DNA of 64,000 nucleotides, from assembly GCA_029721435.1 (NCBI GenBank), contig CM056586.1, positions 73,983,107 to 74,047,106 of the forward strand. Reading direction: 5' to 3'. Each line of letters starts with the position of its first letter. Positions within the stretch are counted from its first letter, which is position 1. Both the position numbers and the translations under genes were made by a program. A model generated the notes under the pieces. The model had not been told where the DNA came from and did no database searches. It saw nothing but the letters and a program-made list of their open reading frames with translations. This DNA comes from Gymnothorax reevesii. Taxonomy: Eukaryota > Chordata > Actinopteri > Anguilliformes > Muraenidae. Positions 22,601 through 35,999 of this stretch are shown in pieces.

Positions 22601-24111
22601 AAATATACACAGACGGAAGACAAATTAACAGATACGTCTACAAAAACTGTCCTGGTAAGGTACCGGTATTGGTGGCCTCTACAAGCTACAAAATCAGCTT
22701 CGACAACTTGGCACAGAGTCCACAGGTGTATAAATTCAATGGAAAGATGGAGTCCCTGCCTTGCCAAGGTTCCAACACCTTCCAAATGAGTTCAGCTGGC
22801 GTGAGATCTGGTGACTGAAAGCAGTGGCTCATGAGAATATTCACGCTCATCAAGCCATACCGTGACCCCTGAGCCCTGCAGGGTCAGAGTTACTGTCATT
22901 TGGGAAGAGACCCCTCCCCTCCCATCATGGCAGGAGGGTCTCACTATAGCATATGAAGGTGATGATAGAATAAGTGAGTGACGTCTCCGTCTCTCAGGAG
23001 ACGAGTGGACCCGAATCATCACAGGAACATGACCAGCGTCTGCGTTATTTTTTTATTGATTTTTTTTTAAAGATGGCTGTCATCACTGCCATGAATGTTC
23101 ACAATATTTATTTGTTAATTGATTGAATTACATATTTATTATTTTTTTTAGAAAAAACGCAATAAACCTCTTAAGAGGTATAAATATGTTGATAAACATG
23201 ATTTCATTAATAACATACATTACCTTGGGAAAAGTATTGAAACACAAGGATAGGGTTGTCTCACACATTTCAGCTTTTTTATTATATTGACCGAAGGTGC
23301 CAAAAATTCAGCATCAGAAAATTCTGTGGGGATTTTGGATTTGAGCATAAAGTCACAGAGTCAATGACCTGATGATGTCAAAGGTCGATAATGCCCCGCT
23401 CTGTCGAGTTCCCCCTCACATCACCAGAGAACACCTGTAACCGTCTCTCACCGCGGCACAGCCCGACTCTACACTCTTCTCCTCGAGTAAAACTCCATAA
23501 TGTTCCAGCAGATACCCTGGAGTGAAAGCATGTGGAGAGCCCATGCGACGGCCCTCAGTCAAATCTGACTGGAGAGTTCCCCTGACGTTCACGCTCTAAT
23601 GAGCGCAGATCGTGTGACAGGACTGTTGTCTCCTGCAGCGCATTCAGGCCCAGGGTCTGATGTTCCAGGGGCTACACTGACAGTTCCAGCAAAAGGACTT
23701 CAAGCCCGTTCACAGCTCCTGAGGAACTCCCTCTCCATTCAGCTCCAGGAGGCGTGTCCTTGTTGACATGCTGCTCGGAGAAACGTGTTCATTGCCTTTG
23801 CTTTACTCATCATCTTCTGACTCAGAAACACTGACTGCAGACTGTCCTCCTGTCGTTACCAGAGTTTATACGCCAATGAATCCTCGCAGGGTTACGCATC
23901 ACACAGTTTCATTACGAGGCTTCATTTTTGCTTGAGTAACGTAAGTAAAAAGCCAGGGCAGAAGGCTGAATATTCGTACACAGGCTGCAAATGAAGTGAC
24001 CGCTTACCTTCTTCCATTAGCCTAACTGCCAAAACATTTGTGGCAGGTCCAATTTCCATAATAACGAGTGTTTGCCACTAACATGGCAAAATCCCCGCCG
24101 CCTTAATTTTA
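22601..24111. other. No supported gene
   Basis: Contains A/T-rich DNA at about 23040-23230, then unique sequence of moderate GC. No repeat ends or exons that I would defend. Confidence 0.4.
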
Positions 24112-24205
24112 TGTGTCTGTACAGAAAACGGACCGACGGACAGACAGACTGAGCCCAATGCTATATACCCCGCTTCGCGCTAATCGCGCGGCAGGGGATA
24201 ATCAT
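24112..24205. repeat. Dispersed-repeat tail
   Basis: The sequence ACGGACCGACGGACAGACAG followed by 'tatataccccgcttcgcgc' is a recognised tail of a dispersed repeat found in fishes and marine invertebrates. Compare 1-150. Confidence 0.5.
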
Positions 24206-24485
24206 CTCTGATAAAAACACCAGCTTGACAGGGGAGACCTGGCGGAAAGAACTTAAAATCTAAAAATTTCTTCATTCGAAAACTGATGGGAAAAATTCCA
24301 TGTTAGGTCTCGATCAGTTACCATGCAGATGGAACAAAAACAGTAGGACAGGATGGTTAAGATGTGCCAAAGAATTAAATCTTTTAATCAGAGGAGATTA
24401 CAGGCCCCAGCTCCAGCTTTGTTGAAGTAAAAATACACGGCCATGAAGCAGAAATGAGCTCAGGATTCGATTCCATCTTTGCACT

Positions 24486-24499
24486 CCCCCCCCCCCCCC
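24486..24499. repeat. Poly-C tract, 14 bp
   Basis: Uninterrupted run of C. Confidence 0.95.
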
Positions 24500-24734
24500 A
24501 GGGCCAGAAAACCTGCAATAGCCAACAAGAGCAACCTGACAAAGACAAACCAAAAAAAATAATAAAAATCTCTGGCCCATATCAAGCAGCCAGTTGGGCA
24601 TCTTGAGCAGGAAGCGAATCAGGCCCTGTGATCACAGAAGAAGTGGGTGCAGATCAAGAGATGCAGACCTTTTGAAAAATTAAAAATAGCTCACAGTTTC
24701 ACTTGCCGCTGAATGGAGGCCAGACAGTACCTGC

Positions 24735-25790
24735 CAGCACACACACACAGCGCACACACACACAGCGCACACACACACACAGCACGCACACACACACAGC
24801 ACGCACACACACACAGCACGCACACACACAGCACGCACACACACAGCATGCACACACACAGCATGCACACACACAGCATGCACACACACACACAGCACAC
24901 ACACACCACACACACAGCACGCACACACACACACAGCACACACACAGCACACACACAGCACACACACACAGCACGCACACACAGCACGGACACACACAGC
25001 ATGGACACACACACACACGCACACACACAGCACGCGCACACACAGCACGCGCACACACACAGCACACACGCACACACACAGCACACACGCACACACACAC
25101 AGCACACACAGCACACACACACACAGCACGCACACACACACAGCACGCACACACACACACAGCACGCACACAGCACACGCACAGCACACACACAGCACAC
25201 GCACGCACAGCACACGCACACACACAGCACGCACACACACAGCACGCACACACACAGCACGCACACAGCACGCACACACACAGCACGCACACACAGCACG
25301 CACACACAGCACGCACACACAGCACACCCACACACCACGCACACACAGCCCACGCACACAGCACGCGCACACACAGCACGCACACCCACAGCACGCGCAC
25401 ACACACAGCACACGCACACACACACACACACACAGGACACACACACACACAGCACACACACACACACACACAGCACGCGCACACACACAGCACGCGCACA
25501 CACACAGCACGCGCACACACAGCACGCACACACACAGCACGCACACAGCACGCACACACACACAGCACGCACACACACACAGCACGCACACACACAGCAC
25601 GCACACACAGCACGCGCACACAGCACGCGCACACACAGCACGCACACACACAGCGCACGCACACACACACAGCGCACGCACACACACAGCACACGCGCAC
25701 ACACACACACACACACAGCACGCGCACACACACAGCACGCGCACACACACAGCACGCGCACACACACAGCACGCACACACACAGCACACA
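24735..25790. repeat. CA-derived minisatellite, about 1.05 kb
   Basis: Tandem units of the form CACACACACAGCACG, with lengths varying by CA steps, fill the whole stretch. AGCACG, AGCACA, AGCATG and AGCGCA variants are interspersed. The array gives open frames of over 360 codons in several frames on both strands (His/Thr-rich on +, Cys/Val-rich on -); all are repeat artefacts. Confidence 0.97.
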
Positions 25791-28700
25791 CCTCCTTTCA
25801 TGGTTAATGCTGCATTCAGGGGAGAGCGGCAGGCCAAAGCTACCGTTTCACACAAAGCGACTTCAGTGATGCATTTCTCTCCCGCCTTTTTAATCTCGTC
25901 GCATCTTGTCCTCCGAGGGACCACGGCAGACGGAGGGAAATGAGAAATGCGTTTGGCGTTTTCATTAAATGAATCCTGAGTACCAATCACTGGAGCTTAA
26001 TTCTTGTTAAATCCACACAGGGAGCAGTGATCTGTAGTGACAGGTGAGTGACAGGGAGCTCCTTAAATCCAAATGCGATGAAATATCATTCACAGATTTC
26101 ATTTCGTTTTGCGTGACACGCCAGTTGCCTCCGCCAAAAGCTTACACATACCGGCTATTTTAGTCATGACAAATGTGATTTTTCATGTCTGTCTCAAGAA
26201 CACATGGATGCACCTGCTCACATGCAGCCTGCATACCAGTGACAAGAAAGCTACTGCTCATAAACTCACTCCCTGCATTTAGTCCTTTGATCAGAAGTGA
26301 TTCTCCTCAGTGAAGATGCATTGTTTCCCCGCACTGAAAGGAAAAGAGGTCAGTCCTCAGTGTAAAATAAAGGTCTTCCCCGGCAGCACTGCTAACTCCT
26401 GCCAGGCCAGACCTCGCTTACGGCCGTCTTCCACATCCTCGTTTCAAGACAGCAACAATAACACACAGCCGCCTCCAGAGAAGGCCATACACAGTAACAT
26501 GCAATAACTACAGGCCACAGTCTGGGAAATTTCTACAGATCAGACCCCCCCAACCCCACGACATTTCCCCCAGCAGCTGTGATGTGTTACACGCCAAACA
26601 TTTCATTTCATACACACCTCCTCACGTACACTCGCACATATACAGGCCGACAACGTACAAGTAAGTGAATCTATGTGCAGAGCTCACAAAATGCCGCCCT
26701 TATTAAAATCCGGACAGTGACTGCTTTTATCCGGGAAGGTTTCGATCTCGATGCGTAAAAACCGCGGAAATATTTTCAGATTTTTTTTACAAGGATGGTA
26801 TTTTACAAAACCGCAGAAACACTGAAGTTTGACACCTATACTTCATATACTGTACCCATCTCTGGATCATTTTAACATCTTTTTCCACATTCATTTCCTT
26901 CAAGCAATAGACACACTAAGAGCACATCCGAATTCTTCTTCTCTGTATTATTATCATTATCATCATCATCATCATTACCGCCACCAAAATGAATAATCTG
27001 CGAATTACCTGCCCATGGGAAGTAGGTACTGTCCTCTAAATTAAAAGGTGTGATGAGTCAAATTTACGAGCCCTGCTCAGTAACAACTCTTTAAATGACT
27101 AGTTTTAATAATATTTAATTAAATAAATAAAATATTTAAAATAGATGCCAGGGCCCTGCAAGCGCAGCTAAAATGGAGGCCGTCACTGCTTCAGTGATCA
27201 GATTTTAAATGCAGGAGGAGGATCAATAAGACAAGGGAACCTGCCGAAGCTGGTTCCTCGGCGTGTGAGCGGAATGGCTGATTACGCCCTCTGCGTGCAC
27301 ACCTTCCTCCGGCAAACAGCTTCCCTGCATTATGAATATGCAGCCCATCACAGCCTCCCGCCAAATCCCCAGGGCTCAGGCCCGTCGCGAGCCCCACACA
27401 CCTCTGGCATTAGGAATGCAAATACCAGTAAAAACAAACGCGCCCAAAATATTTTCCCTTCCCTCCGTCGGCCGCTTCGCTCTTTGGGCTGATCCTGCTT
27501 TACAGCAGGGAATATCGCAACCGTATTCCAGGTGACTAAAAAAATACTCTTAGAAGACGTCAAGGGATAGAAAATCTCATCTCTAACAGCACACTCTTAT
27601 TGAACCAGCACCTAAATGCTTCTTGGGCTGAGCCAATCATAGAGACGCAGCCATGACCTACTACAGGACTCGCATCAACCATTAAAATGTTCAGACGCAT
27701 CAATCACAGAAACCAAAGAGGACACTGAATTATACAGTATTAACCTCCAGGGTTTGCATACAAAGACCTCAGATTTATTTATGTCCGCGCCTTAAGAGGC
27801 TGAATCCTGCTCAGTACGGCAAACTGGCTGCCAATTTGATGGAGCACTGGCTCCTCAGCAGGAGTTCTGCGTCGTTGATTAATGAGCGCGCGCTTGTATA
27901 AAAGGGTACGATCGGGAGGGAAGAAGGGGGAATAAACTCGTGTTGTAAACACAATTATTGCCCGGGTGCCATCAGAACGGCTGCAATCATTACCAACAGG
28001 GTCCACTTGGCCTTCTTCAATGAACCTAAATACAGGTCAACCCTCTCACTTCCTGCAAAAAAAAAACTCACAGAGAATGGGGGAAAATGGTTTGTTTTTC
28101 ATCATGTTCTCATTATGAGAAGGTTTTGGCATTTTCAAACTTACTGAATTGCCTAAAAATACTTTCCCCGTCCAAAATCTCCTTCTCTTTCAATGCAGCA
28201 CATACTGGTCAAATAGGGACAACAAGCAGCTCTGTGAGAAACTATTGAACACTAAACATTTTTCTGTGCACCTGAAAGAATAGCACAGCCTGCACACTTT
28301 CCAGAATAGAACAGCTCCTTCATGACCTTTTCACAATACTCCCCTAAACCTTGGCATCCTGCACACAAATAAACTTGGGTTGCATCCTACAAATTCCTAA
28401 TGGAAAGGTGGGAGGTGCAAGCAAAGCAAAACACACTGGTCACAAGCCGTTAGCTCGGCGATTTCCGACGCCGAAGTGCTTTTGTTTATTAATGCTTTGT
28501 GTGAAGAAAGAACCTGCAGCCGTTTCCACCTCCAGACTTCAGCTATATAAATCCTCCATATTCTCCCATCTTCGCAATCATCTGGCACTTGAAAAGGAAA
28601 GCGATTCAGGCGGCTTCGGTCTTCCTGATGTCCACACATGAACTCAAATGGGACCAAATGTCATTTTTGAAAATCTGCAACCTTCAAAGATGCAGCTGTT

Positions 28701-28992
28701 ATGCTGGTTAATGCAGAAGACACATTTAAATAAAATCTGTCTACAACAATTAAAAATATCCATGTACACAGTTTCTCATAATTTACCTTCAGTAAGCAAA
28801 ACCACATTTCTATTATTATTACCAGCGGCAACCAAATATTTAAATACACAGCATGAGACCTCTCTACTCTTAACCCCAATCAATGAAAATGAATCCAGTG
28901 GGCCTTACTGTACATGCAATAGTATAAAAGCTGGAATTTCTCCACAAACCATTCATAAACCACCATTTTTATTTTGCAGCTTTGTCAAAGGC
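25791..28992. other. Unique stretch without a supported gene
   Basis: No transposon ends were found. An ATC/ATT trinucleotide run lies near 26950-26975. Segments around 25860-26130, 27180-27540 and 27820-28020 are of even composition and could be conserved regulatory sequence, but I cannot test conservation. A 130-codon open frame at 28648-29040 has no recognisable feature. Confidence 0.35.
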
Positions 28993-28994
28993 AA

Positions 28995-29025
28995 ATACAC
29001 TATAGGCCAAAAGTTTGGGGCCAGA
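28995..29025. repeat. Short remnant of a transposon end
   Basis: The motif ACACTATAGGCCAAAAGTTTGG resembles terminal repeats of abundant fish DNA transposons (ACACTA..GGTCAAAAGTTTGG). Only this end is present. Confidence 0.4.
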
Positions 29026-29084
29026 AAAACAGCCTGGTAAAGACAAACTGAAGCAGGGAAGAAAAACAGTGAAGCAGTTAAGAG

Positions 29085-29275
29085 AGATTAAAACAGGATA
29101 CAGGGACTGAACTAAGATCGAGAGACTAAGGTGGGATACAGAAAGACTGAACTAAGATAGAGGCTAAAACGGATACAGAGAGACTGATCTAAGATCGAGA
29201 GACTAAAGCAGGATATAGAGAGACTGAACTAAGATAGAGACTAAAGCAGGATATGGAGACTAAACCAGGGTAAAG
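29085..29275. repeat. Degenerate minisatellite
   Basis: Four to five diverged copies of a 35-45 bp unit built from GAGACTAAAGCAGGATA and GAGAGACTGAACTAAGAT. Unit length varies by internal deletion. Confidence 0.8.
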
Positions 29276-32200
29276 TGAGTGAAGCACTACATTCATTGGA
29301 TTGTAAATTTTTTCCGTTGTCATTTTCCAGAACACTAAGAGCAATGTTATCCTACATTCATTTACCCTCAATCTCATTTCCCATCCTACCTATCCCTTGA
29401 AACTGTAACTAACATTAACCTGTTAACTAACTGCTAAAATTAACCTTGCTAATTTTCCTTGTTTGAGTCATCAGATATTATGCTGCAGTGTAGGCAACGT
29501 CACTCCACACCAGGATGTACGAAAACATTGACAAAGGGTACAGCACGTTTTAAAATGCTCACAGATAACACCATGGAGCAACAGTAGTGTGATTTTTCCA
29601 GCAGGCCATGTGTCAGAAAGGTACATGGTGATTTTACTGCATTAAAGAAGGCCGATGAACATTCACCAAGCAAATAGCTGGATATTGCAATTTGCTGACA
29701 AACCAGGTCGTGTAAGAGACTTGTAAATATGTTGCATTTGCTTTATTTACAGGTTATTGGTGAAAAATGTTTCCTTAATGGTAATGAATCAAACCACAAT
29801 TTGTGTTTTGCCATCATTTAGAGCAGTGGTTCTCAAACTCAGTCCCGGTGGCCCCATGTATAAGTTGGTTTTCTGTCCATACATTGCAATCTTAGGTTTT
29901 TTTTGCATGTTCCTTTGTCCTAATTAGGCACATTTCATGTTAAAAATGCTTATTTAACATCTTAAACCTCCTTTAACAGAAATGTGTGCCCAGAAGAAGA
30001 AAAGACTACCGAACATTTGGGTTTATTTTTCTTAATTGGAAGCAATGTCAGAAAACAACATTTCTAAATCAATCAAATGACACACTGAGAAAGTTAGTAA
30101 GATCCATAAGGGGTTGTTGAACACAGGCGGTCAGAGTTCCTACAAGATATTTAGCTTGAACTTGAAAATATAAAGATGACAGGTTTCACAATCATCTGCT
30201 TGCCTTATAAATTGTTAGATTTCGCAACCACCTCTCCATGGATTCACCACTAAGAAACCTATTGATTTTTCCCTGGGATAGGTTAATTTTTTCTTATTTT
30301 AATGCAGTTGTTTATAATATATCACACTGTGGATATGTAATTTTACATCTCCTTGGCACATATAGATATCTGTAAAAATATGGCTTAAGAAGAAAAATAA
30401 CTGATCTAAACACGAATGCACCGAATTAGGACAGATTAAAATCCTGCAACTGCAGGTGTAACAAATACCAGCATGTAGGGGGTTAGCAGGACCGAGACCG
30501 AGTGAGCGACTGATTTAGAGGTGAATTTGGCCCTTGAACTGTTTCTTTGTATCGTTCAAACTGGTCTTAATCAGCTACAAACATGTATGTTAAATGACCC
30601 AGGTTCCACTAACATGTCCATCTACACACACTTTATTGCTGTCAGGTTGAGGAGACGGGGAAAGGGGGTTGAAATTCAGGGTACACACCTCTACAACCCT
30701 GAATGTGCTCCTGACAGAGTTTACTCACATACTCTGAGATGTACATTAACATGCTTATCCACATTTTTAAAAGATTATCATACTTAGCGGGTATACGCAT
30801 TGAGTACACTGCTCTACGTTTTCACTGTACATCGAACCTCATCAGCATCACGTTAATGTAGGACAGCGGCCAGTGGGAGGCCAGCGACAGTCACCTTCAC
30901 GTCAAGCGCACTGCTAATCTGGGTCTCTGTCAGCACTGATTTTCTTGTAATTACAGGATCCCTCGACAGATACCGCATTTCAGTCTCACCAAGTTGTTTC
31001 TGAGGTGATCTGGTAACAGATCAAATCCTCCTCGCAGAGTTAAAAAGAATTACTTGATTTTTCTTAGACTTATAGAATTACTTCAGTCCTCCCTCCACCA
31101 AAGATCTGAAAAAAAATGGCAAAACAAGACTAGCACCGTTTAGGAGAAATCATGTGCTTGATCCTGTTTTGATTCTGTGCCCTAGTTGATGTCACAAGGG
31201 GACTCGCGTGCATGACGCAGCCCATGGTTAGGTTTTCCCACCACTGCTCCCACAGCACCGGTCAATGAGATCTAAAATCAACAACTTCAGTTTTTTTAAT
31301 AAGATCACCCTGCCACACCCACTTTTGACAGCGTGGAGCAAAAATACAGTCCCTCAGTATTTTATGAGCCACAGATGTTGCAAACCAAGTTTTATGAAAT
31401 TTTATCAATATTTGTGACCCCTAGAGGATACAGGGAGAATTGTTCACAGACGACAGAGTTTACGCCATCTTAATACCTGAGCAGGCCAACGACCAGCTGA
31501 GTTTTCAAAAAAAAAAAAAAACCTATTTTCCCTCCCAGTGGTAGAAATTCGAAAGAACCATTGGTTAAGATTTTCTCACAGACCCAATGTGGCAGCCAAT
31601 CAGTGCAGAGGCTTATTTGCATAGACCTGCCGCCTGCTCAGAATAGCACATAGATAATAAACAGAGTGTAAAAGGCTGGAGACTGGCTGCAAATGCCGAA
31701 TTTGCTTTATGCTACAAAACCATGTTTTACGGACACCAAGGAGTGTCTAAAATTCTTCAAAATAAGTAATGAGAAAAAACAAAATTGTTATGAGACCATA
31801 ACAAATGAAAACTCAAAGACTTAGAAGGAAGAACTGGTCGCAAAACCAAAGTTTGCAAGCATTTTCATCAAAGAAAATTTGAAACTGGCCTATTCCATCT
31901 TGTGCATCTAAATAACAGTCCGTTGAAAAGAACAGATTCACTGCTGTTGATTAGATTTAAGACTGAGTTGATGTGATTACTCAAAAAACTTTTAAGATGT
32001 AACAGTTTAATGACAATATGGTATTACAATGTTTGAGCAAAATCAGCAGTTATGATATTTAGGCCGGGCAGCAGGTTAAAGGTGTGTGGGCACGTCACAC
32101 ACGGTTTCTTCAAAGGATGAAAGAGCTTCAAAATGAAAAATAACCCATAGGTCCAGGAGCCCAAACCTTTAGGCACATGCTGTTTCTGTTATTAACTCTG

Positions 32201-33896
32201 AGATGACGCCATTTGAAAACCAGGCAGCATTTTATCCTCTGGGCTACATATAGGTCTAATGATTTTAATATCCTGTCTTCTCCATTTCCACTGACTTTCC
32301 AGAAGAAAAAAAGTTTCTCTCTGATTTTTTCCACAATGCCACTTTAAAAAAAAATAGAGAAAATCTTTATGCAGAGCTGCCTTATTCCTCCATTTCTCTT
32401 TCAGTCCCTGAAATCTAACATGTCCATCAATCTGCCATATTAGAGCAGGGATATTAGATTCTTTTATTCATCCACAGCCCAAAGTAAAAATCCCCAACAC
32501 CGTATGTAGGCCTCAGCTTCACAGCGCACTCAAAAATATTCTATCAAGAAAAGGGTATATTGTGCATTTTTCACAGTCAAACCTACCTCCCCAGATGTGG
32601 AAATAAACTCCACAGGGTAGGTCTGCTATGTGGATGCTCCAAAAAGCTTTATACCTGAACCAGAAACTCCCCTAAAGGCAACTTGAGAGTCAATTATTTA
32701 TTAGGGTCACAAGTTTTTTTTTTTTTGACACATTTTTCTTACTTTAGCCTACATAATAATAATAATGATGATGATGATGATGCATTGAAAACAGGAATTC
32801 ACGTACTATGGGGTTTGAGTGCTTTTCAAAAGTAAGACAGGAATATGAAATGGCCTCGAAAACAACATCAAAAAAACTTTCCTGTGTTCAAGTAAAAAAA
32901 AAAAAAAGACTTAAAAACACTCAAATTTAAACATCAGGTTTTGCCAAAATATAAATAAAATGACGTAATCTGCGAAGAGAATGTTTCCGTTAGGTCACTG
33001 ATGACCGTTAGTTACATGATCTTGGCCTGATACTGACGTTTCCCGCACCCGTTAGCAAATAAAACTGTCAAACTCACCAAAAATTAACTTCTCAATGTCA
33101 TCTAACTGAGTCGGTCACAATATGTTTTAACCAGATGATACTTTATACAAACATGGAGCATCATGCGCATTTCGCCTGGTCCCGTGAAAAAATGTTTAAA
33201 CTTCATATGACGTCATCGCCTCCCCTCAAAACATTTCATACCTCATTATGTGTCGGAGGGAGCATTCAGTTCTTCAGAAAGTGAAAAGATCGGGAATTAA
33301 AATTACCCAAGATGGCGAGTGGCTTGTTGTTTTGAGGGCAGAAAAATGGAGGATATTGAAATATACACAAAGGGATAAATTTCAACGACTCCGCCGGCCT
33401 ACAGCTGCCTCTTTATAAGGAAGCAACAAAAGATGAGAGGGAAAGAGGCTCCAACTCGGCGGACCGCTCCGAGCCGAAGGGGCTTTTCTCCGAACACAGA
33501 AACACTGCAGCAAGAGCTTCTCTTCCACTGCATATACGCCCAAAATATTATTGCATAAACCACCTGTCATTAGAAATATTGGTTCCTCAGTGAATAGGCT
33601 GATTTTAAGCCATAATTTCTAACACACGTTTGACACAGACTACAGCATAGGTAACGTTAGCTAACTTAGCTAGCAAGGCAGTTAGCCGCTCAGCCAGCGG
33701 AGGTGCTGCTACCACCGATTCCTGTACGTTTGCATTAATTCAACAATTAATAGAACATTTACAGCGTATTTTCGTAGAGAAGAATACCGCAGTATTTCTG
33801 CCGTCCTCGGAACTGTTAGCATTCCGGATTTAATATTAAAATCTTTTATAAAATTCAGCAGTTCAGCCGCACGAGTGCGCACACAAAGACGGTCTT
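29276..33896. other. Mostly unique sequence, no supported gene
   Basis: At 29823-29840 the motif CAGTGGTTCTCAAACTC resembles the end of hAT-type repeats, but I could not find its partner. An ATAATA/ATG run lies at 32755-32781. A/T-rich runs are frequent. From about 33400 GC and CpG content rise towards the promoter-like region described below. Confidence 0.35.
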
Positions 33897-34056
33897 AAGC
33901 CGCTTTCACACCGGACGCCAAACGAGTTTTTCGCACGACAGATTACATTCAAAGTCAAAGCAAAGACCCGAACGCGTGTATTCGCGTATTTTAATTGACT
34001 TTGAATGTAATCTGTCGAGCGAAAAACTCGTTTCGCGTCCAGTGTGAAAGCGGCTT
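33897..34056. mobile_element. Palindromic TTAA-type MITE, 160 bp
   Basis: Almost the entire element is one inverted repeat: AAGCCGCTTTCACACCGGAC at the left matches the inverted right end (AGTGTGAAAGCGGCTT), and the inner blocks GATTACATTCAAAGTCAA and TTGACTTTGAATGTAATC pair too. TTAA overlaps the left end (33895-33898) and TTGA the right (34055-34058), consistent with an eroded TTAA target site. Related copies are at 16873-16962 and 50028-50088. Confidence 0.88.
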
Positions 34057-34352
34057 GACTCGGAAGCGCAAGTATTCTGCTAACCACCGACCCAATCAAA
34101 TCGCCAACGAAACATAGCGAACATGATCAAAAATCGGCCAAAGTTTGCATCTAACGCGTTACGTCCGGCGCTTCACGCAGCGGCGTCAGTTTTCTCTTCC
34201 GACAAGTTTTATCAACCAGCGAAACGAACAGCCCGTCCGGCAGCGTAACGCCGTGGCCGCCTGTAACAGACGGAAAACTGAACGCTTTTCAGGACGGCGC
34301 AGGCCAGATCATCTCAACGAAACGTATTAAAACAACTAAAAACTTACCTTAG

Positions 34353-34620
34353 TTTCGACTCTTTGGCTACGGAATCCCCTTTATCTTATTTTCCAAGTAA
34401 TATTTATTGTGCGCTGATGCTGTTCCTTTTCTTTCTGGATTTTGTGCTGCTGTTAGCGGCCGGTAGTCGGGAGATGATAAAGGGGGGAATTGGGCAGTAA
34501 TTGAATCTCAGTGAGTGTGTGTGTGTCTGTGTGTGTGTGTGTGTGTGTCTTCTTTACGAAGAGCAGATTGAAGGAGACTCTTCTCAAGGGTTATTCAGCT
34601 CGGCTTCACCACAGGACCGA
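34353..34620 (-). other. Candidate 5' noncoding exon, minus strand
   Basis: On the minus strand a perfect donor AACTAAG|GTAAGT is found with its GT at 34351-34352, inside a CpG-rich neighbourhood (about 33400-34450). The putative exon would run from a start near 34600 down to the donor and contains a (TG)n tract at 34514-34549. It has no obvious coding frame, so it would be a 5' UTR exon. The exact start is unknown. Confidence 0.3.
34514..34549. repeat. (TG)n microsatellite
   Basis: Interrupted TG tract with one TCTG break. Confidence 0.95.
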
Positions 34621-34623
34621 AGG

Positions 34624-34641
34624 TGACGTCAGCTTATAAGC
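34624..34641. promoter_or_regulatory. CRE-like site next to a TATA-like palindrome
   Basis: TGACGTCA (34624-34631) is a perfect CREB/ATF palindrome; it is followed directly by GCTTATAAGC, itself palindromic. Both could serve either strand. The position just upstream of the candidate minus-strand exon suggests a promoter. Confidence 0.35.
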
Positions 34642-35033
34642 TCTCCAACAATGCATTGAGATTTTTTACCATAAATAAAACAGGCTTAATAGGGGGACAT
34701 CAATTCATAAGTACTCAACTTACAGTAATTTTTGAGAAAAATCAAGTTTTAATCACAATTAGTAAGGTTCCCCCAAAATCATTAGTTTTCTGCTGGTGTT
34801 GAATAAGTAAGCTGAATAAGCTGAATAAAAAATAAATTGTGAATGAATTCTCCAAAACACTCAAACCACGTCCGCGACAGATTTAATGCATGAGCTACCT
34901 TTAAAAGTAACTGTGTTCTTGAACATTTTACGGATAAAGTTCATAAGATATCTGAGCTATTTTGCCTCCACCATCATTTTTTTTCCTAAGTCCCATAATT
35001 ATGCATTTTCTAGTTTGAGAGACATAGATAGGT

Positions 35034-35034
<1 letters not shown>

Positions 35035-35069
<35 letters not shown>
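35035..35069. repeat. (GA)n microsatellite
   Basis: About sixteen GA units. Confidence 0.95.
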
Positions 35070-35072
<3 letters not shown>

Positions 35073-35818
35073 GGGTTAAGTAGGAAAGAAATGAAAGTGC
35101 ATTGAACGCGCTCATGACGCGCCGGGCATGCGCTTGCCGAGCCGAGGTGAAGGTACTGACAGCTACTAGGTGGAATAGCGTTTTCACTGCTAATTTTTCG
35201 GAGAGTCAAAGTGGATGCGAGTATTCAAATAATCGAATGCATATTCTACAAATATTTGGATGGATGGACCACTTTTTTATGAGAACTTTCGTAGCAGCAA
35301 AATGAAATGTAGGCTACTACATTAAGTTTCTTTACCCTGCAGTTTAACATGGTATCTTAAATCTAAATCTTAAGATGCAAACAGTTGGAATTCATCCCCT
35401 AAATCCAGGCAAAACTAAACAAATCTAAATGTTCTTTCATTGTCTTGACTTTGAAGAAAACAAATAGGCCTATAAAATAAAGACATCAATTCAAGCGGCA
35501 AAAGATCATTATTTCGTTTTTTTTTTTAAGGATCAGAATAGAAGTTTAAGAATGTTCACCATCGTCCCAGTGTATTGATAAGTGATTAGTCACCGTCCAC
35601 AAAGGAGAAATACAGGTTTTAGACAGGTTGGATTAAACCAGAATAATTGCATGAACACACGGAAGAAGCAGAAAATATTAAAAGTATTTATATATATTTC
35701 ATCTTTTAATCAGCATTGCTATATGAGGAGAGGGAGGGGAGTGGGTAGGGTTACTGGCGGAGCTTCATTAGTATCGGCATGCGAGGCACTCAAGGTGCCT
35801 TCATTAGAGAGCGCGGGC

Positions 35819-35997
35819 TCACTCACTCACTCACTCACTCACTCACTCACTCACCCACTCACTCACCCACTCACTCACTCACTCACTCACTCACTCACCC
35901 ACTCACTCACTCACTCACTCACTCACCCACTCACTCACTCTCTCAATCACTCACCCACTCACTCACTCACCCACTCACCCACTCACTCACTCACTCT
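35819..35997. repeat. (ACTC)n microsatellite with CACC variants
   Basis: About 45 tetranucleotide units, mostly CACT with scattered CACC variants. It yields Thr-His-Ser-Leu repeat frames that are artefacts. Confidence 0.96.
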
Positions 35998-35999
35998 AC

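Noticed and set aside
24680..25990. His/Thr-rich and Cys/Val-rich frames of 360-436 codons
   Set aside because: Translation of a CA-derived repeat in several frames at once; no start context or domain.
28648..29040. 130-codon plus-strand frame
   Set aside because: It runs into a transposon-end remnant and lacks any recognisable feature.
29823..29845. hAT element with CAGTGGTTCTCAAACT end
   Set aside because: Only one end could be seen; no inverted partner or 8-bp duplication was found, so it is only mentioned in the regional entry.
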